Program-made: the position numbers and the translations under genes
NCBI GenBank assembly: GCA_002407855.1
Contig: DHPF01000012.1
Location: 1 to 64,000, forward strand
Reading direction: 5' to 3'
Source of the DNA: Bacteroidales bacterium UBA5371
GTDB lineage: Bacteria; Bacteroidota; Bacteroidia; Bacteroidales; P3
Length of the DNA stretch: 64,000 bases
In this document: positions 27,477-36,722 of the stretch, piece by piece
Numbering within the stretch: the stretch's first letter is position 1
Layout: every line of letters starts with the position of its first letter
Notes under the pieces: model-generated
The model's input: the letters and a program-made list of their open reading frames with translations, nothing else
The model's database searches: none
What the model was told of the DNA's origin: nothing

Positions 27477-27986
27477 ATGATTAAAATGCAAAGAATTATT
27501 ATTATATTTATTTGTTTATTCAGTGGAGTTGTTTATTCACAAGAATTACCTTCTGAACCCTCCAATGGTTTTTCATTTCCAATAGGAAGTAAATTTACAA
27601 TTAAACTTATTAGTGTTGATTCAATTAATTATGATTATTCAGTAATTGCATTTGAGAGTTTTCAAGAAATAGTTAATCCTTGGGAATTGGATTCATTATT
27701 TGCAGAAGATGGAGATGAGAATACTATAAGTTTTTATTTTTGTTTAGGTACTAGTGGAGAAACAGAAGAAGAAAGGGAAAAAAATATGAAAATACATTTA
27801 CTAATGAAAAACTATACAGATAAAATCTTAAATTACACTTCAGAAATTCAAACGGAAGAAGAAGGGGAGTATAAGGAAACATCAAATATTGGAATGTATC
27901 CCAATGCAAAGGGAGATGAAATATGGCCTTATATGATATATTTTATTGGATTAAGAGAATTCAAGAATGTTAAACAGAGAGAGTGA
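27477..27986 (+). CDS. Small exported protein, function unknown
   Basis: No family is recognised. The product has 169 residues with a signal peptide (RIIIIFICLFSGVVYSQ), a short mature domain rich in Glu and aromatic residues (DSINYDYSVIAFESFQEIVNPWELD) and no lipoprotein cysteine. The Met at residue 4 is an alternative start. Its last 17 bases overlap the 3' end of the convergent DUF1801 gene, so the two transcripts would be complementary at their ends. Confidence 0.6.
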   Translation: MIKMQRIIIIFICLFSGVVYSQELPSEPSNGFSFPIGSKFTIKLISVDSINYDYSVIAFESFQEIVNPWELDSLFAEDGDENTISFYFCLGTSGETEEEREKNMKIHLLMKNYTDKILNYTSEIQTEEEGEYKETSNIGMYPNAKGDEIWPYMIYFIGLREFKNVKQRE

Positions 27987-28377
27987 TTAATTGAGTTAGA
28001 ATTTCGGTGTTAATATCACTTATTCGCTTGATATTAATACAACCCTTACCCAATTTTACCTTACCTAATTGTTGTGCAAGTTTATGGGCTTCTTCTTCAT
28101 ATTGCATAGCGTGTAAATAAAGTGAGATATAGTTTTTCCTTGGAGAAAATCCCACCTTAAACCACTCAACACTCCTTCCAGAGGGTGAGGTTACAACATA
28201 TTTATAAAAGCCTATAATAGAATCTCCCCACATTTTACCTTCTTGTTTTGTGATTTTGTGCATTAGATTATATATCTCAATAGAGTCTTTTCTCTTTTGC
28301 TCATCTTCAACCTTAGTAAGAAACTCCATAACCGAAGTTTCATTTTCCTTAGTCTTTATTTCTGTAAGTTTTGCCAT
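27970..28377 (-). CDS. DUF1801 (YdhG-like) domain protein
   Basis: This 135-residue soluble protein of the DUF1801 group has the motif MWGDSIIGFYKYVV near 50-63 and the ending GKGCINIKRISDIN. The fold is predicted as a small alpha-beta domain found in many bacteria; its biochemical role is unknown. The ATG at 28377 was preferred over one ten codons upstream because the family usually begins close to KLTEIKTKENE. It is the last gene of a minus-strand run starting at the DUF2723 gene, 37 bases after the heptose adenylyltransferase gene. Confidence 0.75.
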   Translation of the reverse strand: MAKLTEIKTKENETSVMEFLTKVEDEQKRKDSIEIYNLMHKITKQEGKMWGDSIIGFYKYVVTSPSGRSVEWFKVGFSPRKNYISLYLHAMQYEEEAHKLAQQLGKVKLGKGCINIKRISDINTEILTQLITLSV

Positions 28378-28414
28378 AATTTTTCTTACTTTTATTAGAA
28401 ATTGCACCTATTCT

Positions 28415-28912
28415 CTATTTCTTTTCTGTAAGAATTTTTCTTTCAATATTACTTGTGGAGTAGCCTTCAAGAAATTCTATTGTAATAATTTGTCCGCCTT
28501 TTGCAGTTACTATGTCATAGCCTACAATATCTTCTTTCTTATAATCAGCTCCTTTTACTAATACATCGGGTACTATTTCTTTAATTAAAGAGTAGGGGGT
28601 TGGATCAGAAAAGAAAACTATGGCATCAACAAATTGCATGGAAGCTAATATAATGGCTCGCGATTCTTCGTCTTGAATGGGGCGAGTTATTCCTTTAATA
28701 TTTCTTACTGAACTATCGGTGTTTAAGCCAATAATTAATATGTCCCCAAGGTCTTTCGCTTTTGCCAAATAATCAACGTGTCCTCTATGGATTATATCAA
28801 AGCAACCATTGGTAAAGACTATTTTTTTGTTTTCCTTTTGCCAACAAAGGATTTTATTTTTTAGTTCATCTAAATTATATATCTTAGATTGTATTTTCTG
28901 TATCTCTTTCAT
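28415..28912 (-). CDS. rfaE2: D-glycero-beta-D-manno-heptose 1-phosphate adenylyltransferase
   Basis: This nucleotidyltransferase activates heptose 1-phosphate with ATP to ADP-heptose for lipopolysaccharide cores. It corresponds to the C-terminal half of HldE as a stand-alone protein. From the preferred start (ATG at 28912) it has 165 residues. The cytidylyltransferase-like motifs are clear: FTNGCFDIIHRGH with the HxGH signature, and near the end YSTSNIERKI, matching the ISxT-type region. Starting at 28912 makes it overlap the 3' end of the upstream flippase-like gene by 29 bases, suggesting translational coupling. Confidence 0.92.
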   Translation of the reverse strand: MKEIQKIQSKIYNLDELKNKILCWQKENKKIVFTNGCFDIIHRGHVDYLAKAKDLGDILIIGLNTDSSVRNIKGITRPIQDEESRAIILASMQFVDAIVFFSDPTPYSLIKEIVPDVLVKGADYKKEDIVGYDIVTAKGGQIITIEFLEGYSTSNIERKILTEKK

Positions 28913-29885
28913 TGCTTTTCTTGTTTTGTACAAAATAAATAAAACCTGCTAAGCCTAAGATTACTGCTCCTAATTGAGAAACTATCCATAAGAGCCAACC
29001 TGCTGCATAACCAATAGGTTTCGCAATAAGATAAATGACAAGTGTTTCTGCAATTATGGCAGGGAATATACCAATTCCTCCTGGTGTTAGCATTGGCCCT
29101 ACTGAACCTAAAACTGTTGTAATAATTGCTATTTTGAATGATAAATGTTCTGTTTGGTCAAAGCATAAAAAGATAATATACGTACCGAGTATCCATAAGA
29201 ACCAAATGAAAACGGAATTGAAGATAAAGAGTAGGGGGTTTTTAAGTTTGAGTATAGATTTCAAGCCTTCAAGTAATCCTTTTAAGAATTCTATTATCTT
29301 TTTGTAGAACTTTGTATTGGCTATCTTTTTTCTGAACGCATATAATAATATGCTAACTAATACTAAAAATAAAAGGAAATAGAGTATATAGTTTTTTAGG
29401 TTATCAAAGTTGATTGTCTGACTGAAATTATTATATATATAATCTTTAATGTAGTTAAATTCCAAAAATAAAGCAAGTAAGAGTATTAGAAGAAAGAGTA
29501 TCAAGTCAATTGCTCTTTCTACTATAACTGTACCTATGGCTTTGTCAAAAGGCACCTTTTCTTTTTGTTTTAGCAATCCGCAACGCACTATTTCTCCTAA
29601 GCGAGGCACTGCTAAGTTGGCTAAATAGCCACTCATAACTGAAAGAAAAGTGGGTAATAAACGAGGGTTATAACCCATTGGTTGTAGGAGTTGTTGCCAG
29701 CGTTTGGTTCTTATGAATACAGAAAAAATATTGACCAAAATTGCAATAACGAACCATAAATAGTTTGCGTTAGAAAAAGATAACAGCATTTGGTCAATTT
29801 CTGTGCTGGTTAGTTTGGATACAAACCACCATATAAAAGCAATGCCTATTGCAAAAAAGAAAATTATCCTAAGTGCTTTCTTCAT
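28884..29885 (-). CDS. Lysylphosphatidylglycerol synthetase-like membrane protein (UPF0104/YbhN type)
   Basis: This integral membrane protein of 333 residues has about eight hydrophobic segments. It matches the flippase-like part of LPG synthetases: TKRWQQLLQPMGY near 60, SVMSGYLANLAVPRLGEIVRC near 80-100 and GSVGPMLTPGGIGIFPAIIAETLV near 258-281. It lacks the catalytic transferase domain, so a role in lipid or polymer transport across the membrane is more likely than aminoacylation. It lies between panD and rfaE2 in a minus-strand operon, consistent with an envelope function. Confidence 0.85.
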   Translation of the reverse strand: MKKALRIIFFFAIGIAFIWWFVSKLTSTEIDQMLLSFSNANYLWFVIAILVNIFSVFIRTKRWQQLLQPMGYNPRLLPTFLSVMSGYLANLAVPRLGEIVRCGLLKQKEKVPFDKAIGTVIVERAIDLILFLLILLLALFLEFNYIKDYIYNNFSQTINFDNLKNYILYFLLFLVLVSILLYAFRKKIANTKFYKKIIEFLKGLLEGLKSILKLKNPLLFIFNSVFIWFLWILGTYIIFLCFDQTEHLSFKIAIITTVLGSVGPMLTPGGIGIFPAIIAETLVIYLIAKPIGYAAGWLLWIVSQLGAVILGLAGFIYFVQNKKSNERDTENTI

Positions 29886-29952
29886 TTTCTATAATAAAGA
29901 TTTAAATTCTTCAAGTTAATTTTAAAGATTTTAAATTGCTTTTTGAAGAGGT

Positions 29953-30294
29953 TTAAACTTTGTTGTTTTGTGGGAATAATACAATTGGTTTATGTCTTTT
30001 TGCTTGTTCAAATTCCATTGTAGCATAAGACACTATTATAACCAAATCTCCTTCTTGCACCTTTCTTGCAGCAGCCCCATTAATACCTATTTCACCAGAA
30101 CCTCTTTCGCCCTTTATTACATAAGTATCAAAACGCTCTCCATTATTTATATCAAAGATATATACTCTTTCGTTTTCAATTATATTGGCTGCATCCATTA
30201 AGTCTTCGTCAATGGTTATGCTTCCAATATAATGAAGATTAGCTCTTGTTACAACTGCACGATGTATCTTTGACTTTAATACTTCAATATTCAT
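29953..30294 (-). CDS. panD: Aspartate 1-decarboxylase precursor
   Basis: This pyruvoyl enzyme makes beta-alanine for pantothenate and coenzyme A. It has 113 residues. The self-cleavage site is Gly24-Ser25 in YIGSITID, giving the pyruvoyl group on the new alpha chain. ENERVYIFDINNGERF and GEIGINGAAA are typical, and the conserved Tyr in VIIVSYATM follows. It sits between the DUF2723 gene (22 bases upstream) and the flippase-like gene (67 bases downstream). Confidence 0.96.
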   Translation of the reverse strand: MNIEVLKSKIHRAVVTRANLHYIGSITIDEDLMDAANIIENERVYIFDINNGERFDTYVIKGERGSGEIGINGAAARKVQEGDLVIIVSYATMEFEQAKRHKPIVLFPQNNKV

Positions 30295-30316
30295 ACTTTA
30301 TTTGTTTCAAATTAAG

Positions 30317-33300
30317 TTAAAAATTAATGCCAGGAGCATTAGTGTTTTGATTTTGTACTTGCATTTGTGCTTGTTGTTGTCTCATCATAACCTGAATAAC
30401 ATTGCTTAGGGTAGGATTTGACATTAATTTCTCTTCCACTGTTTTCAATTGATGGTTCATTGCATTTGAATAAACAAACATCAAAAGCTCAGTTCCCCTT
30501 TCGCGAAGTTCTTGAGATTTAGCTTGGAGTAGTTTTTCAATAATTCCTATGGAAGCTATCAATTGATTAGCACCTTCTTCTTGCTTTCCATTTCTTGCAA
30601 GCTGAACTGCTATATTAATATTGTTTACTGTGCTGTTGTACTCATCTTGAAGTTCTTGCTCCTCCATCAGAGAAGCCATTTCTGGTATGGAATTAATTTT
30701 GGTTTGTATTGCAGAGAAGTTATAATTTTTTGCATAGGAGCTAATTAAGGCAAGTACTTGAAGAGCTTCAGTTCTTGCACTGGCAACACTTCTGGCTTTT
30801 TTACCATTAAACCTATTAAAATATTTTAAATTATTAATGTATAAGTCGGTAACCTGATTAAATATTTCTTCTCCTTTTTTAATGTTTCCTGCATCACAAA
30901 ATTGAGCTGCAAGCTGTAAGTCATACTTATCAAAATATATCTTTGAGGAAGGGAAATGATAAAGAGCCTTATCTAATACCTGCAATGCTTTTGTTTTCTC
31001 TCCTTGTTGGGTAAGTCCTTTTGCAAGATTCATATATTGCTGACGCATATTACGAGTATTATTCACTGTAACTGCATCTTCAAGATATGTGTTAGGATTA
31101 TTTATTCCACCCCATTGGAACTTATTCATAAACAAATTATATGTTTTGTCTATGTCTAAACTTCCTCTTTCCATTGTTGGCATTATCCTATAAACAATAC
31201 CTTCTTGTTTAATATAATCGTTAATATTAGGGATAATATTTGCGAAATACTGAGGACTCATTGTGTATATAGGACGCTTGAAAGCATTAGTTGCAAGTAT
31301 ATCCAATAACATCAATTCGTTTCTTTGTAAATAACGCATTCTTTGTTGTTCGTCTAATGGGATAGTAAACGAAAATACATTCTCTCCTGAGGTTATCTTA
31401 AAGCTATTGTTCAATAACACTTTTACAGAATCGCCCATATTTGAGAAAGTAGTTGTTTTAGGGTCGTAAGTAAAACGTTTTAAAGCATCTTTTAACTCCA
31501 CAACTTCACCGCTTTCAGGATATACAAGAGAATGGTCTAAGCTAATACCATAATATTCTTTTGGAAGAGTAAAAGGAGCTTTTTCTGAGTCGTAAATCTT
31601 GCTATAAAGTTGTTCAACATACCAATGCATTCCAGAAAGAGTGAAATTTAGTATTCTAACATCTGGACGCACTCCTTCAACCTCTTGAACATACCAAAGA
31701 GGGAAGGTGTCGTTGTCTCCAAATGTTATTAGTATTGCATCTTTTTCGCAACTTTCTAAATAGTTTCTTGCAAATTCTCTTGCCATATATCTACCGCTTC
31801 TATCGTGATCGTCCCAATTTTGAAAAGCCATTAGTATTGGCACTGCAATAAGGCAGAATAGTGAAACAGATATTGCTTTTATATTATCAGATATCTTGAT
31901 TTTCTTTAACCAATCATAAATTCCATAAACGCCTAAGCCAATCCAAATTGCAAAAGCATAGAACGAGCCAGCATAAGCATAATCTCTTTCTCTTGGCTGT
32001 TGAGGAGGCTGGTTTAGATATAAAACAATTGCAAGCCCTGTCATAAAGAAGAGTAAGAATACAACAAAAGCATCTTTCTTGTCTTTTTGGAATTGATAAA
32101 TTAGTCCAGCTATTCCAAGCAGTAAAGGAAGGAGGTATAATTTGTTTTTAGCAGGATTATTTGCCATTTCATTAGGAAGGTTTGTTTGTGGACCAAGACG
32201 CATATTGTCAATAAAGCTAATACCAGAAATCCAATTACCATATAGTAAATCTTTTGTTCCATTTGATTCGGAGTCAAAGTTAGAATGATTTAGTCCAAAG
32301 CCTTGAATATCGTTTTGCCTTCCTGCAAAATTCCACATAAAATAACGCCAATACATATGGTTTACTTGATAGCGGAAGAAGTATTTTAAGTTCTCTGAAA
32401 AGGTTGGTTTTCTATCTCCGTTAATTCCTGCCCAATATTTATAGTATGTAATATGTTTTCGTCCTTCATCAGGAGAATACATTCTTGGAAAAACAGTGCA
32501 ATCGTTTGGATTAAACTCAGCCTTTCCTCCTGTACGAACTTTAATATATTTCTTAATACCTTTATCCTTTATATATTTAGGAGAACCTTCTTCTTGACCA
32601 ATTGCTCTGGCAGTATAGTATTGTCCATAAAGCAAAGGAGTATCTCCATATTGTTCACGATTAAGGTATGTAAGCAAAGCAACAGCATCTTTTGGTGCAT
32701 TCTCATTTATAGGAGTATTCGCATTAGCACGAATAACTAATATAAGAAACGTGGAATAACCAATCAAAAGGAATAAAAATGAAAGTACAATAGTATTTAA
32801 TATTGGTTTTGCTTTCTTCTTAGAGTATTTTAATCCCCAAGCAATTAGTCCAATCAGTAGTGCAAAGAATATAATTGTTCCAGAGTTGAAAGGTAATCCT
32901 ATTGAATTTATAAAGAATATCTCAAACTTTCCTGCCAAAGAAACAATCATTGGAACAATAAAATAAAGAATTATGGCGACCATTACAAGAGATATAATCC
33001 CTGCCCAAATTACTCCTTTTTTGGTTGTATTAGGATATTTCTTAAAGTAGAATACATAAGCCATTGCAGGAATAGCAAGTAAATTAAGCAAGTGAACCCC
33101 AATCGAAATGCCAATTAAGAATGTGATTAGAATAATCCAACGAAGGTTATGCACATCATCAGCTTGGCTTTCCCATTTCAAAATAGCCCAAAAGACTAAT
33201 GCTGTGAAGAAAGAACTCATTGCATAAACCTCACCCTCAACTGCTGAATACCAAAAAGTATCGGAGAAAGTATAGGCTAAGGCTCCAACAATACCACTTC

Positions 33301-33664
33301 CAAATATTGCTATCATTTGAGAGGTTTTAATCTCTTGAGTTTTAGCAATAAGTTTTTTTGCAAGCATGGTTATTGTCCAAAATAGCATTAGAATTGTTAA
33401 TCCACTGCAAATAGCACTCATTGCATTAATCATATAGGCAACCTTTGTTACATCACCACCAGCAAATAAAGAAAATATCCTTCCAAAGAGCTGGAAAGTA
33501 GGAGCCCCAGGAGGATGCCCAACTTGTAACTTATATGCAGTTGCAATGTATTCACCGCAATCCCACCACGAAGCAGTAGGTTCAGCCGTAACTAAATAAA
33601 CTATACTTGCAATTAGGAAAACCACCCAACCCAAGATATTATTGATTAAAGAATATTTCCTCAT
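30317..33664 (-). CDS. DUF2723 membrane protein, O-mannosyltransferase-like, with TPR-like C-terminus
   Basis: This is a large membrane protein of 1115 residues. The DUF2723 signature is seen at the N-terminus: TASWWDCGEYIATAYKLQVG then HPPGAP near residues 30-55, which includes the acidic catalytic-type position of GT-C glycosyltransferases. About twelve membrane segments lie before residue 640, then a large soluble part, whose last third (about 880-1100) contains TPR-like helices (QQGEKTKALQVLDKALYHFP). Such proteins are implicated in protein glycosylation or surface assembly in Bacteroidota; donor and acceptor are unknown. It is first in a run with panD. Confidence 0.85.
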   Translation of the reverse strand: MRKYSLINNILGWVVFLIASIVYLVTAEPTASWWDCGEYIATAYKLQVGHPPGAPTFQLFGRIFSLFAGGDVTKVAYMINAMSAICSGLTILMLFWTITMLAKKLIAKTQEIKTSQMIAIFGSGIVGALAYTFSDTFWYSAVEGEVYAMSSFFTALVFWAILKWESQADDVHNLRWIILITFLIGISIGVHLLNLLAIPAMAYVFYFKKYPNTTKKGVIWAGIISLVMVAIILYFIVPMIVSLAGKFEIFFINSIGLPFNSGTIIFFALLIGLIAWGLKYSKKKAKPILNTIVLSFLFLLIGYSTFLILVIRANANTPINENAPKDAVALLTYLNREQYGDTPLLYGQYYTARAIGQEEGSPKYIKDKGIKKYIKVRTGGKAEFNPNDCTVFPRMYSPDEGRKHITYYKYWAGINGDRKPTFSENLKYFFRYQVNHMYWRYFMWNFAGRQNDIQGFGLNHSNFDSESNGTKDLLYGNWISGISFIDNMRLGPQTNLPNEMANNPAKNKLYLLPLLLGIAGLIYQFQKDKKDAFVVFLLFFMTGLAIVLYLNQPPQQPRERDYAYAGSFYAFAIWIGLGVYGIYDWLKKIKISDNIKAISVSLFCLIAVPILMAFQNWDDHDRSGRYMAREFARNYLESCEKDAILITFGDNDTFPLWYVQEVEGVRPDVRILNFTLSGMHWYVEQLYSKIYDSEKAPFTLPKEYYGISLDHSLVYPESGEVVELKDALKRFTYDPKTTTFSNMGDSVKVLLNNSFKITSGENVFSFTIPLDEQQRMRYLQRNELMLLDILATNAFKRPIYTMSPQYFANIIPNINDYIKQEGIVYRIMPTMERGSLDIDKTYNLFMNKFQWGGINNPNTYLEDAVTVNNTRNMRQQYMNLAKGLTQQGEKTKALQVLDKALYHFPSSKIYFDKYDLQLAAQFCDAGNIKKGEEIFNQVTDLYINNLKYFNRFNGKKARSVASARTEALQVLALISSYAKNYNFSAIQTKINSIPEMASLMEEQELQDEYNSTVNNINIAVQLARNGKQEEGANQLIASIGIIEKLLQAKSQELRERGTELLMFVYSNAMNHQLKTVEEKLMSNPTLSNVIQVMMRQQQAQMQVQNQNTNAPGINF

Positions 33665-33757
33665 TTATTCTAATGTATTAAATAATTGTTATTTATTAAT
33701 TCTCTCTTTAATTCTCTTTACTTTAAGTATTTCATAATACTAACATAGTGTCTCATT

Positions 33758-34951
33758 CTACCAATTTACCTTAGTTCTTCTAATTGGCATAGTCATACAT
33801 CTTGCACCACCTCCACCACGAGGCAGCTCAGCAGCATCAATTGTAACAACAAAACGGTTATAATCATTCATATTGACCTTCTCATTACAAATATCTTCCG
33901 CCTTTAAAACTGCAAAGCCTGCCTTATTTAACGCATTAATTGTATTTGTGTTTCTTGAATAGCCAATTATTTTTCCTTCTCCCAAGCAAAAGAAGTTTGC
34001 TCCCGAATGCCATTGTTCCCTATCCTGATACAATCTATCCTCTCCACCACAATTAATTGGTTCAAGATCAAATCCCAAATCCTTTAAACCTTCCATAAAG
34101 TTAGGCTTGTAATGATAGGTAACCTTACCATTATCAATCTTAATATGAATAACCTCAAATCCATCTTTGTTCTGAACCATCAAAGGCTCATAAACCATAC
34201 ATTTATCTTTATCTAAAAATGTAAAGACCATATCTAAATGAATAAATGACTCAGGAGAATGAGGAAGCTTTTGAATTAAGATATTGAACTTAGGCTTAAT
34301 TTTAGAATAATATTCAATCAAAAAGTCAATACCTCGTTTATTACTTCTGATACCATTACCCAAAAGTAGCACATCTTCATTGGCAATTAAAACATCACCA
34401 CCTTCGGTATTTGCTCTTGCAGAATAGTTGCTTGGACTAAAAGTTATTCCTTTAAAATAATGTTCAAATATGTAGTCCATTATAATGCTTTCCCTTGCCC
34501 TTACCTTAAACTGCATAGAGTGAATTAAGACCTCATTGTATATTGTTGAAGTAGCATCACGAGTAAAAAACAAATTATACAAAGGAGATAGCTCATCTTT
34601 AAATCCTTCAATAAGCACTCTTGCTAATTCCTTTGGATCCATAGAAAGCAATTCTTCAGCCAAACGAGGCTTTCTTTCTTGTTCCAAAACTTCATTAACC
34701 AAATTTAATTTTACATCTTCATCTTTTAGGATTTCTGCAAGAAGATCCATAATTTGAAAGGTTTTTGTCCATTTTGATAATACCTTTTCAAAATAATAGT
34801 ATTCCTTTTGTGCAATATTCAAATTCAAAAGGTCACTATATAGACACTTCTCAATAGTATCAGGAATCATTTGTTCGATTTCAATTCCTGGTTTGTGTAA
34901 GATAACTCCTTCTAAATGTCCTATCTCAGAGCTTACATCAATTTCTAACAT
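33758..34951 (-). CDS. arcA: Arginine deiminase
   Basis: The enzyme hydrolyses arginine to citrulline and ammonia. It has 397 residues, the family length. The N-terminus SSEIGHLEGVILHKPG is typical. Active-site residues are seen in order: FTRDATS (Asp), NTEGGDVLI (Glu, Gly and Asp of the EGGD motif), HLDMVFTFLD (His) and the nucleophile Cys385 in GGGGARCMTMP. The usual RGNGGPRC sequence is slightly altered to RGGGGARC. No ornithine carbamoyltransferase, carbamate kinase or antiporter gene is nearby, so it is not in a standard arc operon. Promoter box at 35015-35022. Confidence 0.9.
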   Translation of the reverse strand: MLEIDVSSEIGHLEGVILHKPGIEIEQMIPDTIEKCLYSDLLNLNIAQKEYYYFEKVLSKWTKTFQIMDLLAEILKDEDVKLNLVNEVLEQERKPRLAEELLSMDPKELARVLIEGFKDELSPLYNLFFTRDATSTIYNEVLIHSMQFKVRARESIIMDYIFEHYFKGITFSPSNYSARANTEGGDVLIANEDVLLLGNGIRSNKRGIDFLIEYYSKIKPKFNILIQKLPHSPESFIHLDMVFTFLDKDKCMVYEPLMVQNKDGFEVIHIKIDNGKVTYHYKPNFMEGLKDLGFDLEPINCGGEDRLYQDREQWHSGANFFCLGEGKIIGYSRNTNTINALNKAGFAVLKAEDICNEKVNMNDYNRFVVTIDAAELPRGGGGARCMTMPIRRTKVNW

Positions 34952-35014
34952 AAATAATTATATTCGTTCAACATCGCTCCAAAACCAATAAATTGAGGAG
35001 CACCTTGCAAACTG

Positions 35015-35022
35015 CAAATATA
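35015..35022 (-). promoter_or_regulatory. -7 box for arcA
   Basis: Minus-strand TATATTTG gives a leader of about 60 bases before the start at 34951. The stretch 34952-35373 otherwise holds only the 21-bp array at 35172-35276 and AT-rich sequence. Confidence 0.5.
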
Positions 35023-35171
35023 GGAATTTTCTTTTATTTATCACCAATTCTCTTATCTATTAACTAAAAAACTACTCATAATTGACTAATATTTAATTAA
35101 GACAAGGCATAAGGTGTAGGCAAATATATTTTTCTAAAACATAAAACCACATAAATTTAAGTTAGAAAAAT

Positions 35172-35276
35172 GAAACTTTATTCTATTTTCTTAGAATTTG
35201 ATTCTAATTTTCTATCTTTTGATTCTAATAAATTATCTCTTGATTCTAATAATTTATCTTTTGATTAGATTAATTT
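35172..35276. repeat. 21-bp intergenic repeat array (five units)
   Basis: Units begin at 35172, 35193, 35214, 35235 and 35256. The three central ones are nearly identical: ATCTTTTGATT plus CTAATAAATT and close variants, all in one direction. It lies between the 3' end of the proline dehydrogenase gene and the arcA promoter. Confidence 0.88.
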
Positions 35277-35373
35277 CTATTTTAAGGAAAATAATCCTTG
35301 TTTAAATTGAAGTAAAACTTAATTAGTTTTGAAATCCTATCTATTCTCTTAATCTTTTAATTAATAGATATTC

Positions 35374-36558
35374 TTATGCGTTTTTTCTTCTTTTAATTTC
35401 TTGCTCTATTAAACGAAGTTCACGAGAAGACTGCCCTTTTACTGAAGAATTTTCTTCTGCACGGCGGAAAAGATAAGGCATCATAGTTTTTACAGCTCCA
35501 TAAGGAACGTATTTTGCAACGTTATAGCCTTTTTCTGAAAGGTTGTTTGTTATATGGTCACTCATTCCATAGAGTTGTGCAAAATAAATTGATGGATGTT
35601 TCTTTTCAAGGTTCTTTTGTTCAATTAAAGAGGCCAGAAGTTCAGAACTCTCTTCGTTATGTGTTGCAACCATAAAGTCAATTGTATCCACATTATCTAC
35701 CATATAACGAATGATAGCATCAAAATCTCTATCGGTTGAAGCTTTATCGGGTTGGATAGGAGAAGAGTAGCCTTTGTCTTTGGCTCTTTGCCTTTCCTTT
35801 TCCATATATGCTCCACGAACAATCTTTAAACCAAATTTCACTCCATTATCTAAGGCAATTTTATGATGTTCTTTTAAAGTGTTAATATTGTAGTGGCAAT
35901 ACATTTGATAGGTGTTTTGAACAATTGCCTTTTCTTTATTATATTTTATCATAAATTCCAAGAATAAATCATCTAAAACAGGTTGTATCCATGTTTCCTC
36001 AGCATCAACTAAAACCGGAACGCCAAGCTCGTAACCCTTTGTGAAGATTTTATTTACTCTGTCATAAACTCTTTGATATTCTTTTGTTTCCTCAGGAGTT
36101 AGAGTGGCTTTTTCGCTTACCTTAACCAAAAGGTCTTTTCGTGCTAAGCCGGTTATTTTAAATACACTAAAAGGGGTGTGCTGGTTGTTTTGAGCAAATA
36201 CAATGGTTTTTATTACCTCGTCGCATACTCTATCAAATAGCTTATCTTCTTCTTCGCCTTCTGCTGCGTAATCTAAAATAGTATCAACCTTTCTTTTTGA
36301 AAGCTTGTCAATAGTATTAGCACAATCTTCAATTGTTCTACCTCCAACAAAATATTTGTAAATAGTCTTACGAATTATTCCTTCTACAGGAAAACGAATT
36401 GCAAAAGCAAAATTCACTAATTTTTTTCCTGTTTTTACCATAAAAGGATTGTTCATTACCTTAAAAAGTAAATACGCCTCTCTAAGAGAAGTGTTGGATT
36501 TGTCTTTAAAAGCGATTTCAGAATTAGTGAAATCTATGGTTTTATTTTTTACTTCCAT
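35374..36558 (-). CDS. Proline dehydrogenase
   Basis: This FAD enzyme oxidises proline to pyrroline-5-carboxylate and passes electrons to quinone. It has 394 residues and contains only the PRODH domain, not the dehydrogenase half of PutA. Family marks are KIVRGAYMEKERQRAKDKGY near 248-267, FMVATHNEES near 303, AQLYGMSDH and VPYGAVKTMMPYLFRRAEEN near 360-380. It is monofunctional and has its own promoter box at 36590-36597. With arginine deiminase next to it and lysine fermentation downstream, it supports an amino-acid-using lifestyle. Confidence 0.92.
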   Translation of the reverse strand: MEVKNKTIDFTNSEIAFKDKSNTSLREAYLLFKVMNNPFMVKTGKKLVNFAFAIRFPVEGIIRKTIYKYFVGGRTIEDCANTIDKLSKRKVDTILDYAAEGEEEDKLFDRVCDEVIKTIVFAQNNQHTPFSVFKITGLARKDLLVKVSEKATLTPEETKEYQRVYDRVNKIFTKGYELGVPVLVDAEETWIQPVLDDLFLEFMIKYNKEKAIVQNTYQMYCHYNINTLKEHHKIALDNGVKFGLKIVRGAYMEKERQRAKDKGYSSPIQPDKASTDRDFDAIIRYMVDNVDTIDFMVATHNEESSELLASLIEQKNLEKKHPSIYFAQLYGMSDHITNNLSEKGYNVAKYVPYGAVKTMMPYLFRRAEENSSVKGQSSRELRLIEQEIKRRKNA

Positions 36559-36589
36559 TTATTGTTATATATATTAAAATTAAGTGGTG

Positions 36590-36597
36590 CAAAATTA
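36590..36597 (-). promoter_or_regulatory. -7 box for proline dehydrogenase
   Basis: Minus-strand TAATTTTG lies 31 bases ahead of the start at 36558. Confidence 0.5.
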
Positions 36598-36722
36598 TAA
36601 AGTTTTTTGAATTAAGAGATAATATTATTAATTGTTTTTTTGATGAATGGATCTTTTATTAAAGAAAAAGAAACTAAGAAGCGTTTTTGAGGATATTAGA
36701 AACTAATTATTGGGGAATAATA